The notes under the pieces: model-generated
Told to the model about the DNA's origin: nothing
The model's database searches: none
Seen by the model: only the letters and a program-made list of their open reading frames with translations
Made by a program: the position numbers and the translations under genes
Assembly (NCBI RefSeq): GCF_016648105.1
Contig: NZ_JACVVE010000007.1
Coordinates: forward strand, 1 to 64,000
Direction of reading: 5' to 3'
Source: Pseudomonas sp. S31
Lineage (GTDB): Bacteria; Pseudomonadota; Gammaproteobacteria; Pseudomonadales; Pseudomonadaceae
DNA: 64,000 bases
Part shown: positions 21,690-31,192 of the stretch, in pieces
How the letters are laid out: each line of letters opens with the position of its first letter
How positions within the stretch are numbered: position 1 is the stretch's first letter

Positions 21690-23909
21690 GTGTCCGACGT
21701 CATCCTGCGCCTTGCCCTGCCCTCCCCCCTGCGTCGCCTGTTCGACTACAGGGCACCGGCGAGCATGGCCCGCCAGGCCCTGACCCCAGGCATGCGCATT
21801 CGCGTGCCGTTCGGGCGGCGCGAGATGATCGGCGTGCTGGTGGAGGTCTGCGCGCAAAGCGAGGTGCCCGCCGAAAAGCTCAAGCCGGCCACGGCCCTGC
21901 TCGACCCGGTATCGCCGATCCCGGCCTCGCTGTTCAAGCTGTGCCTGTGGACCGCCCAGTACTACCAGCACAGCCTCGGTGACACCTTGAGCTGGGCCTT
22001 ACCTACCCTCCTGCGCCAGGGCGAGCCGGCCGAGATGCGCCAGGAGCGCTTCTGGCACGTGACACCTGGTGCGCGCCTGGAAGACCCGCGCATCGCCCGC
22101 GCGCCGCGCCAGCGCGACGCGCTCAAGACCCTGGCCCAGCACCCCCATGGCGTGGCTCACAGCCTGTTGGGCAAACTCAACCTCAACAAGGACAGCCTTG
22201 ACCTGCTACTGGCCAAGGACCTGGTCCAGGTCGAGGTGCGCCGCCACCTGCCGAGCGCCCGTCACGAGCACTGGCTGGCGCAGCCGGAGCTGCCGCTCAA
22301 CGACGAGCAGCGCGAGGCCTTCGACAGCGTGCGCGAGGCCTTTGGCGGTTTCGCCGCGTTCCTCCTGGCGGGGGTCACCGGTAGCGGCAAGACCGAGGTG
22401 TACCTGCAACTGATCCGCGAAACCCTGGAAGCCGGCAAACAGGCGCTGGTGCTGATCCCAGAGATCAACCTCGGCCCACAGACCCTGGCGCGCTTCGAGC
22501 AGCGCTTCAATGCCCGCATCGCCCTGCTGCACTCGGCGGTGAGCGACCGCGAGCGCCTCGACGCCTGGCTGGCAGCGCGTGACGGCGAGGCGGACATCAT
22601 CATCGGCACGCGCTCGGCGCTGTTCACGCCGATGAAGAACCCGGGCCTGATCATCATCGACGAGGAGCACGACGGCTCCTATAAACAGCAGGAAGGCCTG
22701 CGCTATCACGCCCGCGATCTGGCCCTGGTGCGCGCTCATCAGGAGAACGTGCCGATCCTGCTCGGCTCGGCCACACCGTCGCTGGAGACCCTGCACAACG
22801 CCCTGACCGGGCGTTACCGCCTGCTGCGCATGAACCAGCGTGCCGGCGGCGCACGCCCGCCGCGCATGCTGCGCCTGGACGTGAAGAGCCTGCCCCTGGA
22901 CAGCGGCATCAGCGGCCCGCTGCAACAGGCCATCCGCCAGACCCTCGAAGCCGGCCAGCAGGTACTGGTGTTTCTCAATCGTCGTGGCTTCGCCCCCACC
23001 CTGCTGTGCCATGACTGCGGCTGGTTGTCGGAGTGCCCGCGCTGCGATGCGCGCATGACCGTGCACCAGCGCTCGGGCGTGCTGCGCTGCCACCACTGCG
23101 GCTATGACGAACGCCTGCCGCAGCATTGCCCCAAGTGCCAGCACGTCGATCTGCGGGCGGTCGGCGCCGGGACCGAGCGCGCCGAAGAGCGCCTCAAGGT
23201 GCTGTTCCCGGACTACCCGGTGCTACGCGTGGACCGCGACAGCACAGCGCGCAAGGACGCCATGCACAACCTGTTCAACACCATCCAGCGGGGCCAGCCG
23301 AGCATCCTCGTCGGCACCCAGATGCTGGCCAAGGGGCACCATTTCCCCCGGGTCACCTTGGTGGCCATCCTCGACGCCGATGGCGGGCTGTTCTCCGGCG
23401 ACTTCCGCGCCAGCGAGCGCATGGCCCAGCTCATCGTCCAGGTGGCCGGGCGTGCCGGGCGTGCCGAAGAGCCGGGCAAGGTCATCATCCAGACCCACCT
23501 GGCCGACCACCCGCTGCTGGTGCAACTGACCGAACAGGGCTATTTCGCCTTTGCCGAGCAGGCCCTGGAAGAACGCCGCAGCGCCGGCCTGCCGCCCTAC
23601 TCGCACCTCGCCCTGCTGCGGGCCGAGGCGCACAAGCCGGGCCAGGCGGAAGGTTTTCTCGACGAGGCGTGCGGCGCCGCCGAGCGACTGGTAGCTGAAC
23701 AGCGCTTGCCCGGCATCGAATTGCTGGGGCCGGTACCGGCACCGATGGAGCGCCGCGCCGGGCGTTTCCGCGCGCAATTGTTGATACAGGCCAACACCCG
23801 GGCCCCCTTGCATCGACTGATCAGCGCCTGGTTGCTAGTGTTGGAGCAGATGCCGAGCGGGCGCCAGGTGCGCTGGTCGCTGGACGTCGACCCGGTCGAC
23901 CTTTACTGA
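21690..23909 (+). CDS. priA: Primosomal protein N' (replication restart helicase)
   Basis: A 3'-to-5' DNA helicase that recognises stalled forks and reloads the replisome. It is 739 residues from GTG 21690 (VSDVILRLALPSPLRRLFDY); an in-frame TTG at 21663 would add nine codons. It contains the N-terminal DNA-binding domain, Walker A GVTGSGKTEVY, Walker B DEEHDGSYKQ, and the zinc module with paired cysteines (LCHDCGWLSECPRCDARM, LRCHHCGYDE, HCPKCQH). The helicase C-terminal motifs GTQMLAKGHHFP and VAGRAGRAEEPG follow. Divergent from rpmE. Confidence 0.96.
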   Translation: MSDVILRLALPSPLRRLFDYRAPASMARQALTPGMRIRVPFGRREMIGVLVEVCAQSEVPAEKLKPATALLDPVSPIPASLFKLCLWTAQYYQHSLGDTLSWALPTLLRQGEPAEMRQERFWHVTPGARLEDPRIARAPRQRDALKTLAQHPHGVAHSLLGKLNLNKDSLDLLLAKDLVQVEVRRHLPSARHEHWLAQPELPLNDEQREAFDSVREAFGGFAAFLLAGVTGSGKTEVYLQLIRETLEAGKQALVLIPEINLGPQTLARFEQRFNARIALLHSAVSDRERLDAWLAARDGEADIIIGTRSALFTPMKNPGLIIIDEEHDGSYKQQEGLRYHARDLALVRAHQENVPILLGSATPSLETLHNALTGRYRLLRMNQRAGGARPPRMLRLDVKSLPLDSGISGPLQQAIRQTLEAGQQVLVFLNRRGFAPTLLCHDCGWLSECPRCDARMTVHQRSGVLRCHHCGYDERLPQHCPKCQHVDLRAVGAGTERAEERLKVLFPDYPVLRVDRDSTARKDAMHNLFNTIQRGQPSILVGTQMLAKGHHFPRVTLVAILDADGGLFSGDFRASERMAQLIVQVAGRAGRAEEPGKVIIQTHLADHPLLVQLTEQGYFAFAEQALEERRSAGLPPYSHLALLRAEAHKPGQAEGFLDEACGAAERLVAEQRLPGIELLGPVPAPMERRAGRFRAQLLIQANTRAPLHRLISAWLLVLEQMPSGRQVRWSLDVDPVDLY

Positions 23910-24026
23910 GCATCCCACGGGGCGTGCCGCAAAGGTTGGCAACCCGGCCCCGGCAACGGATAATGCCCAGTTTTTCCACCTGCGCATCCAGGCGCTCACC
24001 GCGCTTGCGGTCGAAAAGAGAATCCC

Positions 24027-25763
24027 ATGAAAGACACCATTCGCCAGCTCATCCAGCAAGCCCTCACCCAACTCGCCACCGATGGTGTGCTGCCTGCAGG
24101 GCTGACGCCGGCGATCCAGGTCGAAAACGCCCGCGACAAGACCCACGGCGACTTCGCCAGCAACATCGCCATGATGCTGTCCAAGCAGGCCGGCATGAAG
24201 CCGCGCGACCTGGCGGAGAAACTCATCGATGCCCTGCCGACCAGCGACGACATCAGCAAGGTCGAGATCGCCGGCCCCGGCTTCCTGAACTTCTTCCAGA
24301 ACACCGCTGCCCTGGCCGCCCGCCTGGATGCCGCCCTGGCCGATGGCCATCTGGGCGTACGCAAGGCCGGTCCGGCCGAGAAGGTAGTGATCGACATGTC
24401 GGCGCCCAACCTGGCCAAGGAAATGCACGTCGGCCACCTTCGTTCGACCATCATCGGCGACAGTGTCGCCCGGGTCCTGGAGTTCCTCGGCGACGACGTG
24501 ATCCGCCAGAACCACGTGGGTGACTGGGGTACCCAGTTCGGCATGCTGATGGCCTACCTGGAAGAAAACCCGATCACCAGTGACGAGCTGTCGGACCTGG
24601 AGAACTTCTACCGCGCGGCGAAGAAACGCTTCGACGAGTCCGAAGAATTCGCCAACCGCGCCCGTGGCCTGGTGGTCAAGCTGCAGGCCGGCGATGCCGA
24701 TTGCATGGCCTTGTGGACGCGCTTCAAGGACATTTCCCTGTCGCACTGCCAGAAAACCTACGAACTGCTCAACGTCAAGCTGACCATGGCCGACGTGATG
24801 GGTGAAAGCGCCTACAACGACGACCTGGCCAACGTGGTCGCCGACCTCAAGGCCAAGGGCCTGCTGGTGGAAGACCAGGGCGCCCAGTGCGTATTCCTCG
24901 ACGAGTTCAAGAACAGCGAAGGCGAGCCCCTGCCCGTGATCGTGCAGAAGGCCGACGGCGGCTACCTGTACGCCACCACCGACCTTGCCGCCGTGCGCTA
25001 CCGCAGCAACGTACTCAAGGCCGACCGCGCCCTGTATTTCGTCGACCAGCGCCAGGCACTGCACTTCAACCAGGTGTTCGAAGTGGCGCGCCGGGCCGGT
25101 TTCGTCGGCCACCCGATGCAGATGGAGCATATGGGCTTCGGCACCATGAACGGCGCCGATGGCCGCCCGTTCAAGACTCGCGACGGCGGGACGGTGAAGC
25201 TGATCGACCTGCTCACCGAGGCCAAGGAGCGCGCCTACGCCCTGGTCAAGGAGAAGAACCCCGGCCTGGCCGAGGACGAACTGCGCCACATCGGCGAGGT
25301 GGTTGGCATCGGCGCGGTCAAATACGCCGACCTGTCCAAGCACCGCACCAGCGACTACAGCTTCAACTTCGACCTGATGCTCAACTTCGAGGGCAACACC
25401 GCCCCTTACCTGCTGTATGCCTACACCCGCGTGGCCGGTGTGTTCCGCAAGCTGGGCAAGGGCTTCGACGAAGTCGACGGGCACATCGTGCTGCAAGCCG
25501 AGAAGGAACAGGACCTGGCCGCGCGCCTGGCCCAGTTCGGTGAAATCCTGAACAACGTTGCCGACAAAGGCACCCCGCATGTGCTGTGCAGCTACCTGTA
25601 CGACCTTGCCGGCCTGTTCTCGAGCTTCTACGAAAACTGCCCGATTCTCGCCGCCGACACCGCGCAGCAACAGCAAAGCCGCTTGCGCCTGGCTGCCCTG
25701 ACCGGCCGCACCCTCAAGCAGGGCCTCGAGCTGCTGGGCCTGGAAACCCTGGAGCGCATGTAA
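24027..25763 (+). CDS. argS: Arginyl-tRNA synthetase
   Basis: Class I aminoacyl-tRNA synthetase of 578 residues that charges tRNA-Arg. The N-terminal Add-1 domain is followed by the HIGH-type motif in [21 protein letters not shown] (HVGH), then the connective region, a degenerate KMSK loop ([10 protein letters not shown], as usual in ArgRS), and the anticodon-binding DALR domain ending [20 protein letters not shown] at about 23958 may be its -10. It is followed one base later by the SPOR-protein gene, so the two are an operon. Confidence 0.97.
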   Translation: MKDTIRQLIQQALTQLATDGVLPAGLTPAIQVENARDKTHGDFASNIAMMLSKQAGMKPRDLAEKLIDALPTSDDISKVEIAGPGFLNFFQNTAALAARLDAALADGHLGVRKAGPAEKVVIDMSAPNLAKEMHVGHLRSTIIGDSVARVLEFLGDDVIRQNHVGDWGTQFGMLMAYLEENPITSDELSDLENFYRAAKKRFDESEEFANRARGLVVKLQAGDADCMALWTRFKDISLSHCQKTYELLNVKLTMADVMGESAYNDDLANVVADLKAKGLLVEDQGAQCVFLDEFKNSEGEPLPVIVQKADGGYLYATTDLAAVRYRSNVLKADRALYFVDQRQALHFNQVFEVARRAGFVGHPMQMEHMGFGTMNGADGRPFKTRDGGTVKLIDLLTEAKERAYALVKEKNPGLAEDELRHIGEVVGIGAVKYADLSKHRTSDYSFNFDLMLNFEGNTAPYLLYAYTRVAGVFRKLGKGFDEVDGHIVLQAEKEQDLAARLAQFGEILNNVADKGTPHVLCSYLYDLAGLFSSFYENCPILAADTAQQQQSRLRLAALTGRTLKQGLELLGLETLERM

Positions 25764-25764
25764 G

Positions 25765-26466
25765 TTGGCTGCCAAGAAAAAACCCGCTCCGAAACGCGGC
25801 GCGAGCCGCGCGCAAGCCCCCGCCAAGCAGCCGATCCCAGGATGGGTATGGCTGGCGGTCGGCCTCACCGTGGGCGCCTTCATCGTTTTCCTGATGAAGC
25901 TCGAACCCGGCGGTGGTGACATCAAGCGCGCCAAGCCCGAGCAACAGAAGCCGGAAAAGGTCGCCGAGGCCAGCAAGGGCAGCACCGCCACCACCGCGCA
26001 GCAACCGGTGAAGCCGAAGTACGACTTCTACACGCTGCTGCCGGAGTCGGAGGTCATCGTGCCGCCGGAGGCCGTACCGGAGAAGACCCCGCCGGTACCG
26101 GCGCAGCCGGTGACCCCGGTCACCCCTGCCGAAGCGGCGAAGATCGACACCGCCCGCGCCCAGGCCGCACTGCTGGGGCAGACCCCGCCACCCGCGCCAC
26201 CAGTGATCAAGCCGGCCGCTACCACGCAGTTCTTCCTGCAGGCCGGCTCGTTCCGCAAGCAGGCCGATGCCGACCGGGTCCGCGCGCAGATCATCCTGCT
26301 CGGCCAGGTGGTCAAGGTCGAGTCAGGGACGGTCAAGGAAGAAACCTGGTACCGCGTGCTGGTCGGCCCGTTCAGCAACCGCGAACAGTTGACCGTGGCG
26401 CAGAAGCAGTTGGCGGGGGCGGGTTTCAGCAACCTGCTGCTGCAACAGCGGCAGACCCGGCAGTAA
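25765..26466 (+). CDS. FtsN-like SPOR-domain protein
   Basis: A 233-residue bitopic division protein. A short basic cytoplasmic tail (AAKKKPAPKRG) is followed by one membrane helix (about 29-48), a Pro/Ala/Lys-rich periplasmic linker with the conserved segment YDFYTLLPESEVIVP, and a C-terminal SPOR domain (TTQFFLQAGSFRKQADADR to GAGFSNLLLQ). Such proteins next to argS are annotated as FtsN in proteobacteria. The start is TTG 25765, one base past the argS stop; no other in-frame start precedes the helix. Confidence 0.85.
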   Translation: MAAKKKPAPKRGASRAQAPAKQPIPGWVWLAVGLTVGAFIVFLMKLEPGGGDIKRAKPEQQKPEKVAEASKGSTATTAQQPVKPKYDFYTLLPESEVIVPPEAVPEKTPPVPAQPVTPVTPAEAAKIDTARAQAALLGQTPPPAPPVIKPAATTQFFLQAGSFRKQADADRVRAQIILLGQVVKVESGTVKEETWYRVLVGPFSNREQLTVAQKQLAGAGFSNLLLQQRQTRQ

Positions 26467-26480
26467 CGCCAACGGGAACG

Positions 26481-26520
26481 AAAAAAGGCCTTGCCGCTCG
26501 CTGCGACAAGGCCTTTTTCA
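26481..26520. terminator. Bidirectional terminator
   Basis: AAAAAAGGCCTTG pairs with CAAGGCCTTTTT around a loop of about 14 bases. A and T runs on the two sides let it stop both the SPOR gene and the converging TM2 gene. Confidence 0.9.
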
Positions 26521-26535
26521 TGGACAGGGGCCCCG

Positions 26536-26952
26536 TCAACGCTGGGCATTGGCCTCGGACACCTGGCTGTTCAGCGTCCAGAAATCGTACAGCACGCCCA
26601 GCAAGAACAACCCGCCAGTAAAGAAGTAAATGATCGCACTGATCCACTTGCCCTGATAAAGACGGTGCACACCGAAAATACCCAGGAAGGTCAGCAGAAG
26701 CCAGGCGATGTTGTAGTCGATGCGCCCGGACTGGAAGCGCAGGTCCGCTTCGCGATCCATCGACGGGATCAGGAACACGTCGATCAACCAGCCGATGCCG
26801 AACACACCGAGGGTCAGGAACCAGATCGTCCCGGTGATCGGCTTGCCGTAGTAGAAACGGTGCGAGCCGGTGAAGCCGAAGATCCACAACAGGTAGCCGA
26901 TGACCTTGCTATGGGTGTCGTGATACGGCGCCCCTTGTTGATAAGTGTTCAT
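26536..26952 (-). CDS. TM2-domain membrane protein with two TM2 copies
   Basis: A 138-residue inner-membrane protein of unknown role. Two TM2 units are visible in tandem. The first has SKVIGYLLWIFGFTGSHRFYYG, TIWFLTLGVFGIGWLIDVFL; the second NIAWLLLTFLGIFGVHRLYQG, IIYFFTGGLFLLGVLYDFWTL. Each contains the family core (G-x-x-G-x-HRFY/HRLY-x-G) and a WLID or LYDF end. Four membrane helices are expected. It is apparently monocistronic. Confidence 0.85.
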   Translation of the reverse strand: MNTYQQGAPYHDTHSKVIGYLLWIFGFTGSHRFYYGKPITGTIWFLTLGVFGIGWLIDVFLIPSMDREADLRFQSGRIDYNIAWLLLTFLGIFGVHRLYQGKWISAIIYFFTGGLFLLGVLYDFWTLNSQVSEANAQR

Positions 26953-27118
26953 TCATTGTCCCCCTGGGGTTATCCAAAAATTTTCTAACGGAAAATGTGA
27001 CTTTTCCGGCGCAGGCCGACGTACGGCAACATGACAATCGACCAACGGATCAGAAATTGATCAAAAAGCTGTTATAAAGTTGCGCGCCCAACACACAACA
27101 TTCATAAGAGCTTCATCT

Positions 27119-27739
27119 ATGCCGCCTTTGTTCAAGACATGGCTGACCCTCTGCCTATTATTGCCCCTGGCCGCTCACGCCACCAATCGTGAGCAACGTC
27201 TTCCCAACGGGTTCACCGGCTATACCACCAATGCCGCAGTGAGACACGCACCGGCCAAGCACACCACGCTGCGTGCCCGCACGGTCGCCAGCAGCCACGG
27301 CGTGCCGGTCGCCTCGATGTCGCCGAAGCAGAGCAGCGACGTGCTGAGCCGCGCCGTCAATGTACTCGGCACCCCCTATCGCTGGGGTGGCAGCAGCCCG
27401 AAGAAGGGCTTCGATTGCAGTGGCCTGGTCAAGTACGCCTTCAATGACGTGGCCAATGTCGACCTGCCGCGCACCTCCAATGCCATGGCCCAGGGCCACG
27501 GTATCAAGGTGGCCAAGGGCGACCTCAAGCCTGGCGACCTGATCTTCTTCAACATCAAGAGCCGCCGCGTCAATCATGTGGCCATCTACCTGGGTAACGA
27601 CCGCTTCATCCATGCTCCACGCCGTGGCAAGCGGGTGAGCATCGACAACCTGAACAAGCCCTACTGGCAGAAGCATTATGTCGTCGCCAAGCGCGTGCTG
27701 CCGAAGGATCAGCAGCAGTTGAACCTGGCCAAGCGCTGA
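27119..27739 (+). CDS. NlpC/P60 family cell-wall hydrolase
   Basis: A 206-residue secreted cysteine peptidase, expected to cut peptidoglycan stem peptides. The signal peptide ends PLAAHA near residue 20. A variable region follows, then the NlpC/P60 domain with the catalytic Cys in GFDCSGLVKYAF, the catalytic His in NHVAIYLGNDRFIHAP and the third residue in the next His segment. There is no SH3 or LysM domain, nor a lipobox. AAGAG upstream of the ATG at 27119 is the ribosome site; TTATAAAG at about 27072 is a likely -10. A long REP pair follows. Confidence 0.9.
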   Translation: MPPLFKTWLTLCLLLPLAAHATNREQRLPNGFTGYTTNAAVRHAPAKHTTLRARTVASSHGVPVASMSPKQSSDVLSRAVNVLGTPYRWGGSSPKKGFDCSGLVKYAFNDVANVDLPRTSNAMAQGHGIKVAKGDLKPGDLIFFNIKSRRVNHVAIYLGNDRFIHAPRRGKRVSIDNLNKPYWQKHYVVAKRVLPKDQQQLNLAKR

Positions 27740-27755
27740 TCGGCGCTTTTCTGTC

Positions 27756-27867
27756 CCGGCCTCTTCGCGGCGGTTCGGCGCCCCGATAAACCCGCTCCTA
27801 CACAGGACCGGGGGATACCCTGTAGGAGCGGGTTTATCGGGGCGCCGAACCGCCGCGAAGAGGCCGG
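27756..27867. repeat. Long REP inverted pair (47-bp perfect arms)
   Basis: Arms 27756-27802 and 27821-27867 are perfect reverse complements over 47 bases with an 18-base loop. Each arm combines a REP core (GATAAACCCGCTCCTACA) with an outer CGGCCTCTTCGCGGCGG part and the insert TTCGGCGCC. It separates the converging NlpC/P60 and pilT genes. Confidence 0.9.
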
Positions 27868-27875
27868 AGCAGGTA

Positions 27876-28874
27876 TTACGGCTCGTCGATCACCCCCCGC
27901 TCCTGCAACCTGCGCATCGCCCCCTCCATCGTCCGCATTCCCTCTGCCCCACCGGCCTGCATCACCGAACACAACTGTGCCATGCGCCCTTCACGCACCA
28001 GGTTGCGCACCGCCGGCGTGGCCACCAGCACCTCCCTGGCCGCCACCCGTCCACCGCCGACCCGTTTGACCAGCACCTGCGCCACCACCATGCGCAACGA
28101 GTCGGCCAGCATCGTCCGGACCTGGTTCTTTTCCTCGGCAGCGAAAACCTCGACCAGACGTTCGAGACTGCCGGCAGCCGAACGCGTATGCACCGTGGCC
28201 AGCACCAGGTGCCCGGTTTCCGCCGCCCGCAGCGCCAGGCGGATGGTCTCCAGGTCACGCAGCTCGCCGATCATGATCACGTCTGGATCCTGGCGCAGGG
28301 CACTGCGCAGACCTTGGGCGAAATCCCGGCAATGGCGGCCGATTTCCCGCTGATTCACCAGGCTTTGCCCATCCTTGTGGATAACCTCGATGGGATCTTC
28401 CAGCGTGATGATATGCAGCGCCCGTTCGCAATTGAGCCGGTGAAGCAAAGCAGCGAGGGTGCTGGACTTGCCGCTACCGGTCGGCCCACCGACCAGCACC
28501 AGGCCATCGGTGTACTTGGCAACAGCTAGATACACTTCTTCCAGCTCAAGTGCGGCCAGCGTCGCGATGTCGTTCGGAATCAACCGCAAGGTCGCCGCGG
28601 GCCCACGCAACTGGCGGTACAGGTTCAAGCGAAAGCGCCCAAGCTGCGGCAGCTCCAGCGCCAGGTCGAGATCTTCGCCCTGTCGCCAACGCACTGTCTG
28701 CTCGGCGTCCAGCCAGTGCTCCAGCGCATCGTCCAGCACCGCCGGCTGCAGGATAGGCAGGTCCATGCGCCGCAGCTCACCCTCGCAACGCAGCATCGGT
28801 ATCTCGCCCGCAGCCAGGTGCAGGTCGCTCGCCCCTGCCTCCACGGCTCGAGCCAGCAGGTCGGTCACGTCCAT
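27876..28874 (-). CDS. pilT: Type IV pilus retraction ATPase PilT
   Basis: A cytoplasmic hexameric ATPase that depolymerises type IV pili. It is 332 residues with Walker A GGPTGSGKSS (129-138), the Asp box EDPIEVIH, Walker B MIGELRD, and His-box residues in ATVHTRSA. The retraction-specific AIRNLIREGK motif appears as AVRNLVREGR near the C-terminus, which separates it from the PilB-type extension ATPases. The start at 28874 has GGGGAG ahead of it. pilU, normally next to pilT, is absent here: the NlpC/P60 gene lies downstream instead. Divergent from yggS with a 66-base gap. Confidence 0.94.
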   Translation of the reverse strand: MDVTDLLARAVEAGASDLHLAAGEIPMLRCEGELRRMDLPILQPAVLDDALEHWLDAEQTVRWRQGEDLDLALELPQLGRFRLNLYRQLRGPAATLRLIPNDIATLAALELEEVYLAVAKYTDGLVLVGGPTGSGKSSTLAALLHRLNCERALHIITLEDPIEVIHKDGQSLVNQREIGRHCRDFAQGLRSALRQDPDVIMIGELRDLETIRLALRAAETGHLVLATVHTRSAAGSLERLVEVFAAEEKNQVRTMLADSLRMVVAQVLVKRVGGGRVAAREVLVATPAVRNLVREGRMAQLCSVMQAGGAEGMRTMEGAMRRLQERGVIDEP

Positions 28875-28940
28875 GAGACTCCCCAAAGGCCTTCAAGCAG
28901 GTAGAATGCCGCAGACTCCCTGAGCCGTTGGCATCGATCC

Positions 28941-29636
28941 ATGTCCACCATAGCAGACAACCTTTCCGCCCTCGCCGCCCGCATCGACAGCGCCGCCAAG
29001 GCTGCCGGCCGGGCCCCGGCGAGCATCCAGTTGCTGGCGGTGAGCAAGACCAAGCCCGCCAGCGCCATCCGCGAGATCCACGCCGCCGGCGTGCGCGACG
29101 TGGGGGAAAACTACCTCCAGGAAGCCCTGGCCAAGCAGCAGGAACTCAACGACCTGCCCTTGATCTGGCACTTCATCGGCCCCATCCAGTCGAACAAGAC
29201 CAAAGCTATCGCCGAACATTTCGACTGGGTACATTCCGTGGACCGCCTGAAGATCGCCCAACGCCTGTCCGAACAGCGCCCTGCCGGCCTGGCACCGCTG
29301 AACATCTGCCTGCAGGTGAACGTCAGCGGCGAAGACAGCAAGTCCGGCTGCGCCCCGGCCGACCTGCCGGCACTGGCCCAGGCAGTGGCGGCCTTGCCCA
29401 ACCTGCGCCTGCGCGGGTTGATGGCGATCCCCGAGCCGACCGACGACCACGTCGCCCAGCAAGCCGCCTTTGCCACCGTGCGCCAGTTGCGCGATGACCT
29501 GGGCCTTGGCCTGGATACCCTGTCGATGGGCATGAGCCACGATCTGGAGGCGGCGATCGCCCAGGGTGCGACCTGGGTCCGTATCGGTACCGCCCTGTTC
29601 GGCGCTCGCGGCCCGAACCACAGCGGGCCCGTCTGA
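28941..29636 (+). CDS. yggS: YggS-family PLP homeostasis protein
   Basis: A 231-residue monomeric pyridoxal-phosphate-binding TIM-barrel protein that buffers vitamin B6 and affects amino-acid pools. The PLP lysine lies in LLAVSKTKP (near 36); other family segments are GENYLQEAL, WHFIGPIQSNK, GLMAIPEP, MGMSHDLEAAI and VRIGTALFG. It heads a same-strand run with proC and yggT, the conserved bacterial order. TAGAAT at 28902 may be its -10. Confidence 0.95.
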   Translation: MSTIADNLSALAARIDSAAKAAGRAPASIQLLAVSKTKPASAIREIHAAGVRDVGENYLQEALAKQQELNDLPLIWHFIGPIQSNKTKAIAEHFDWVHSVDRLKIAQRLSEQRPAGLAPLNICLQVNVSGEDSKSGCAPADLPALAQAVAALPNLRLRGLMAIPEPTDDHVAQQAAFATVRQLRDDLGLGLDTLSMGMSHDLEAAIAQGATWVRIGTALFGARGPNHSGPV

Positions 29637-29674
29637 TTCCATGCTTTACTCACTCTTTCCTTCAAGGACCTGAC

Positions 29675-30493
29675 ATGAGCAAGACTCGTATCGCCTTTAT
29701 CGGCGCCGGCAACATGGCCGCCAGCCTGATCGGTGGCCTGCGTGCCCAGGGCCTGGATGCCTCGCAGATTCGCGCCAGCGACCCCGGCGCCGAAACCCGC
29801 AGCCGCGTCCAGGCCGAGCACGGCATCGAAGTGTTCGAAGACAACGCCCTGGCCATCGCCGGCGCCGACGTCGTGGTGCTGGCGGTCAAGCCACAGGTCA
29901 TGAAAGCCGTCTGCCAGGCCCTGCAGCCCCGCCTGCAGGAGGGCCAGCTGATCGTCTCCATCGCCGCCGGCATTACCTGCGCGAGCCTGCAAGCCTGGCT
30001 GGGCGCCCGCCCGGTGGTGCGCTGCATGCCCAACACGCCAGCCTTGCTGCGCGAGGGCGTCAGCGGCCTGTACGCCACTGGCGAAGTCTCCGACACGCAG
30101 CGCCAGCAAGCCGAGCAACTGCTGTCGGCCGTGGGCACCGCCTTGTGGCTGGACCAGGAGCAACAACTGGATGCCGTCACTGCCGTCTCCGGCAGCGGCC
30201 CGGCCTACTTCTTCCTGCTGATCGAGGCCATGACCGCAGCCGGCGAAAAACTCGGCCTGCCGCGTGAAACCGCCTCCCAGCTGACCCTGCAGACCGCCCT
30301 TGGCGCTGCGCGTATGGCCGTGGCCAGCGACGTCGACGCCGCCGAGCTGCGCCGCCGCGTGACCTCGCCCGCCGGCACCACCGAAGCGGCGATCAAGTCG
30401 TTCCAGGGCAACGCTTTTGAAGCCATCGTCGAGCAGGCGCTGCAGGCTGCGGCCACGCGCTCTGCCGAACTTGCCGAACAACTGGGCAAATAA
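29675..30493 (+). CDS. proC: Pyrroline-5-carboxylate reductase
   Basis: Last step of proline synthesis: NAD(P)H-dependent reduction of pyrroline-5-carboxylate. It is 272 residues with an N-terminal Rossmann loop IGAGNMAASLIGGL, the strand VVVLAVKPQVM, the segment RCMPNTPALLREGVSGLY, and the C-terminal signature AVSGSGPAYFFLLIEAM and RRRVTSPAGTTEAAI. It lies 38 bases after yggS and 10 before yggT, probably co-transcribed. Confidence 0.97.
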   Translation: MSKTRIAFIGAGNMAASLIGGLRAQGLDASQIRASDPGAETRSRVQAEHGIEVFEDNALAIAGADVVVLAVKPQVMKAVCQALQPRLQEGQLIVSIAAGITCASLQAWLGARPVVRCMPNTPALLREGVSGLYATGEVSDTQRQQAEQLLSAVGTALWLDQEQQLDAVTAVSGSGPAYFFLLIEAMTAAGEKLGLPRETASQLTLQTALGAARMAVASDVDAAELRRRVTSPAGTTEAAIKSFQGNAFEAIVEQALQAAATRSAELAEQLGK

Positions 30494-30503
30494 GGAGTTC
30501 TTG

Positions 30504-31094
30504 ATGAATGCACTGTCCGGCGCCGCGATCTTCGTGGTGCAAACCCTGGTCAGCCTGTACCTGGTGATCGTCCTGCTGCGCTTCGTGCTGCAGCTGGTCA
30601 AGGCCAACTTCTACAACCCGCTGAGCCAGTTCGCGGTGCGCGCCACCCAGCCGCTGCTCAAGCCGATCCGCCGCATCATCCCCAGCATCGGCGGCCTGGA
30701 CACCTCGTCGCTGCTGCTGGCGGTGGTCATCCAGGCACTGTTGATGGCCTTCGTGCTGATGCTCACCTACGGCGTGTTCGGCGACGTGCTGCACCTGCTG
30801 CTGTGGGCCATCATCGGCGTCACCTCGCTGTTCCTGAAGATCTTCTGGGTGGCGATGATCGTCATGGTGATCGTCTCCTGGGTCGCGCCCAACAGCCATA
30901 ACCCGGCTGCCGAGCTGGCCTACCAGATCAGCGAACCGGTGCTCGCGCCGTTCCGCCGCCTGGTGCCGAACCTTGGCGGGCTGGATATTTCGCCGATCTT
31001 CGCGTTCATCGCCATCCAGGTGATCCAGTCGTTCGTCATGCCACCGCTGGCCGCCTACGCCGGCATGCCACAGGAACTGTGGCGGATGATCTGA
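30504..31094 (+). CDS. yggT: YggT-family integral membrane protein
   Basis: A 196-residue inner-membrane protein with two YGGT repeats. Each has a helix followed by a proline/arginine amphipathic loop: NPLSQFAVRATQPLLKPIRRIIP in the first and NPAAELAYQISEPVLAPFRRLVP in the second. About six membrane helices are predicted. The family has been linked to osmotic shock tolerance and cell division or cofactor assembly; the molecular role is open. The start MNALSGAAIF at 30504 has TAAGGAG seven bases in front. Confidence 0.92.
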   Translation: MNALSGAAIFVVQTLVSLYLVIVLLRFVLQLVKANFYNPLSQFAVRATQPLLKPIRRIIPSIGGLDTSSLLLAVVIQALLMAFVLMLTYGVFGDVLHLLLWAIIGVTSLFLKIFWVAMIVMVIVSWVAPNSHNPAAELAYQISEPVLAPFRRLVPNLGGLDISPIFAFIAIQVIQSFVMPPLAAYAGMPQELWRMI

Positions 31095-31192
31095 CCCTGG
31101 CCAGCGCTCGTTGACCCCGGCGGCAAGCCTTTGCTTGCCGCTGCGGGTAGCGCTCTTTAGACTTACGCCTCCGTCAAGCGTGAGCAGGGTCG

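Noticed and set aside
31095..31192. Possible SAM-sensing riboswitch upstream of metX
   Set aside because: Only one simple hairpin (CGGCAAG / CTTGCCG at 31121-31140) is visible in 98 bases; none of the conserved SAM aptamer elements were recognised, and part of this stretch is the trailer of yggT.
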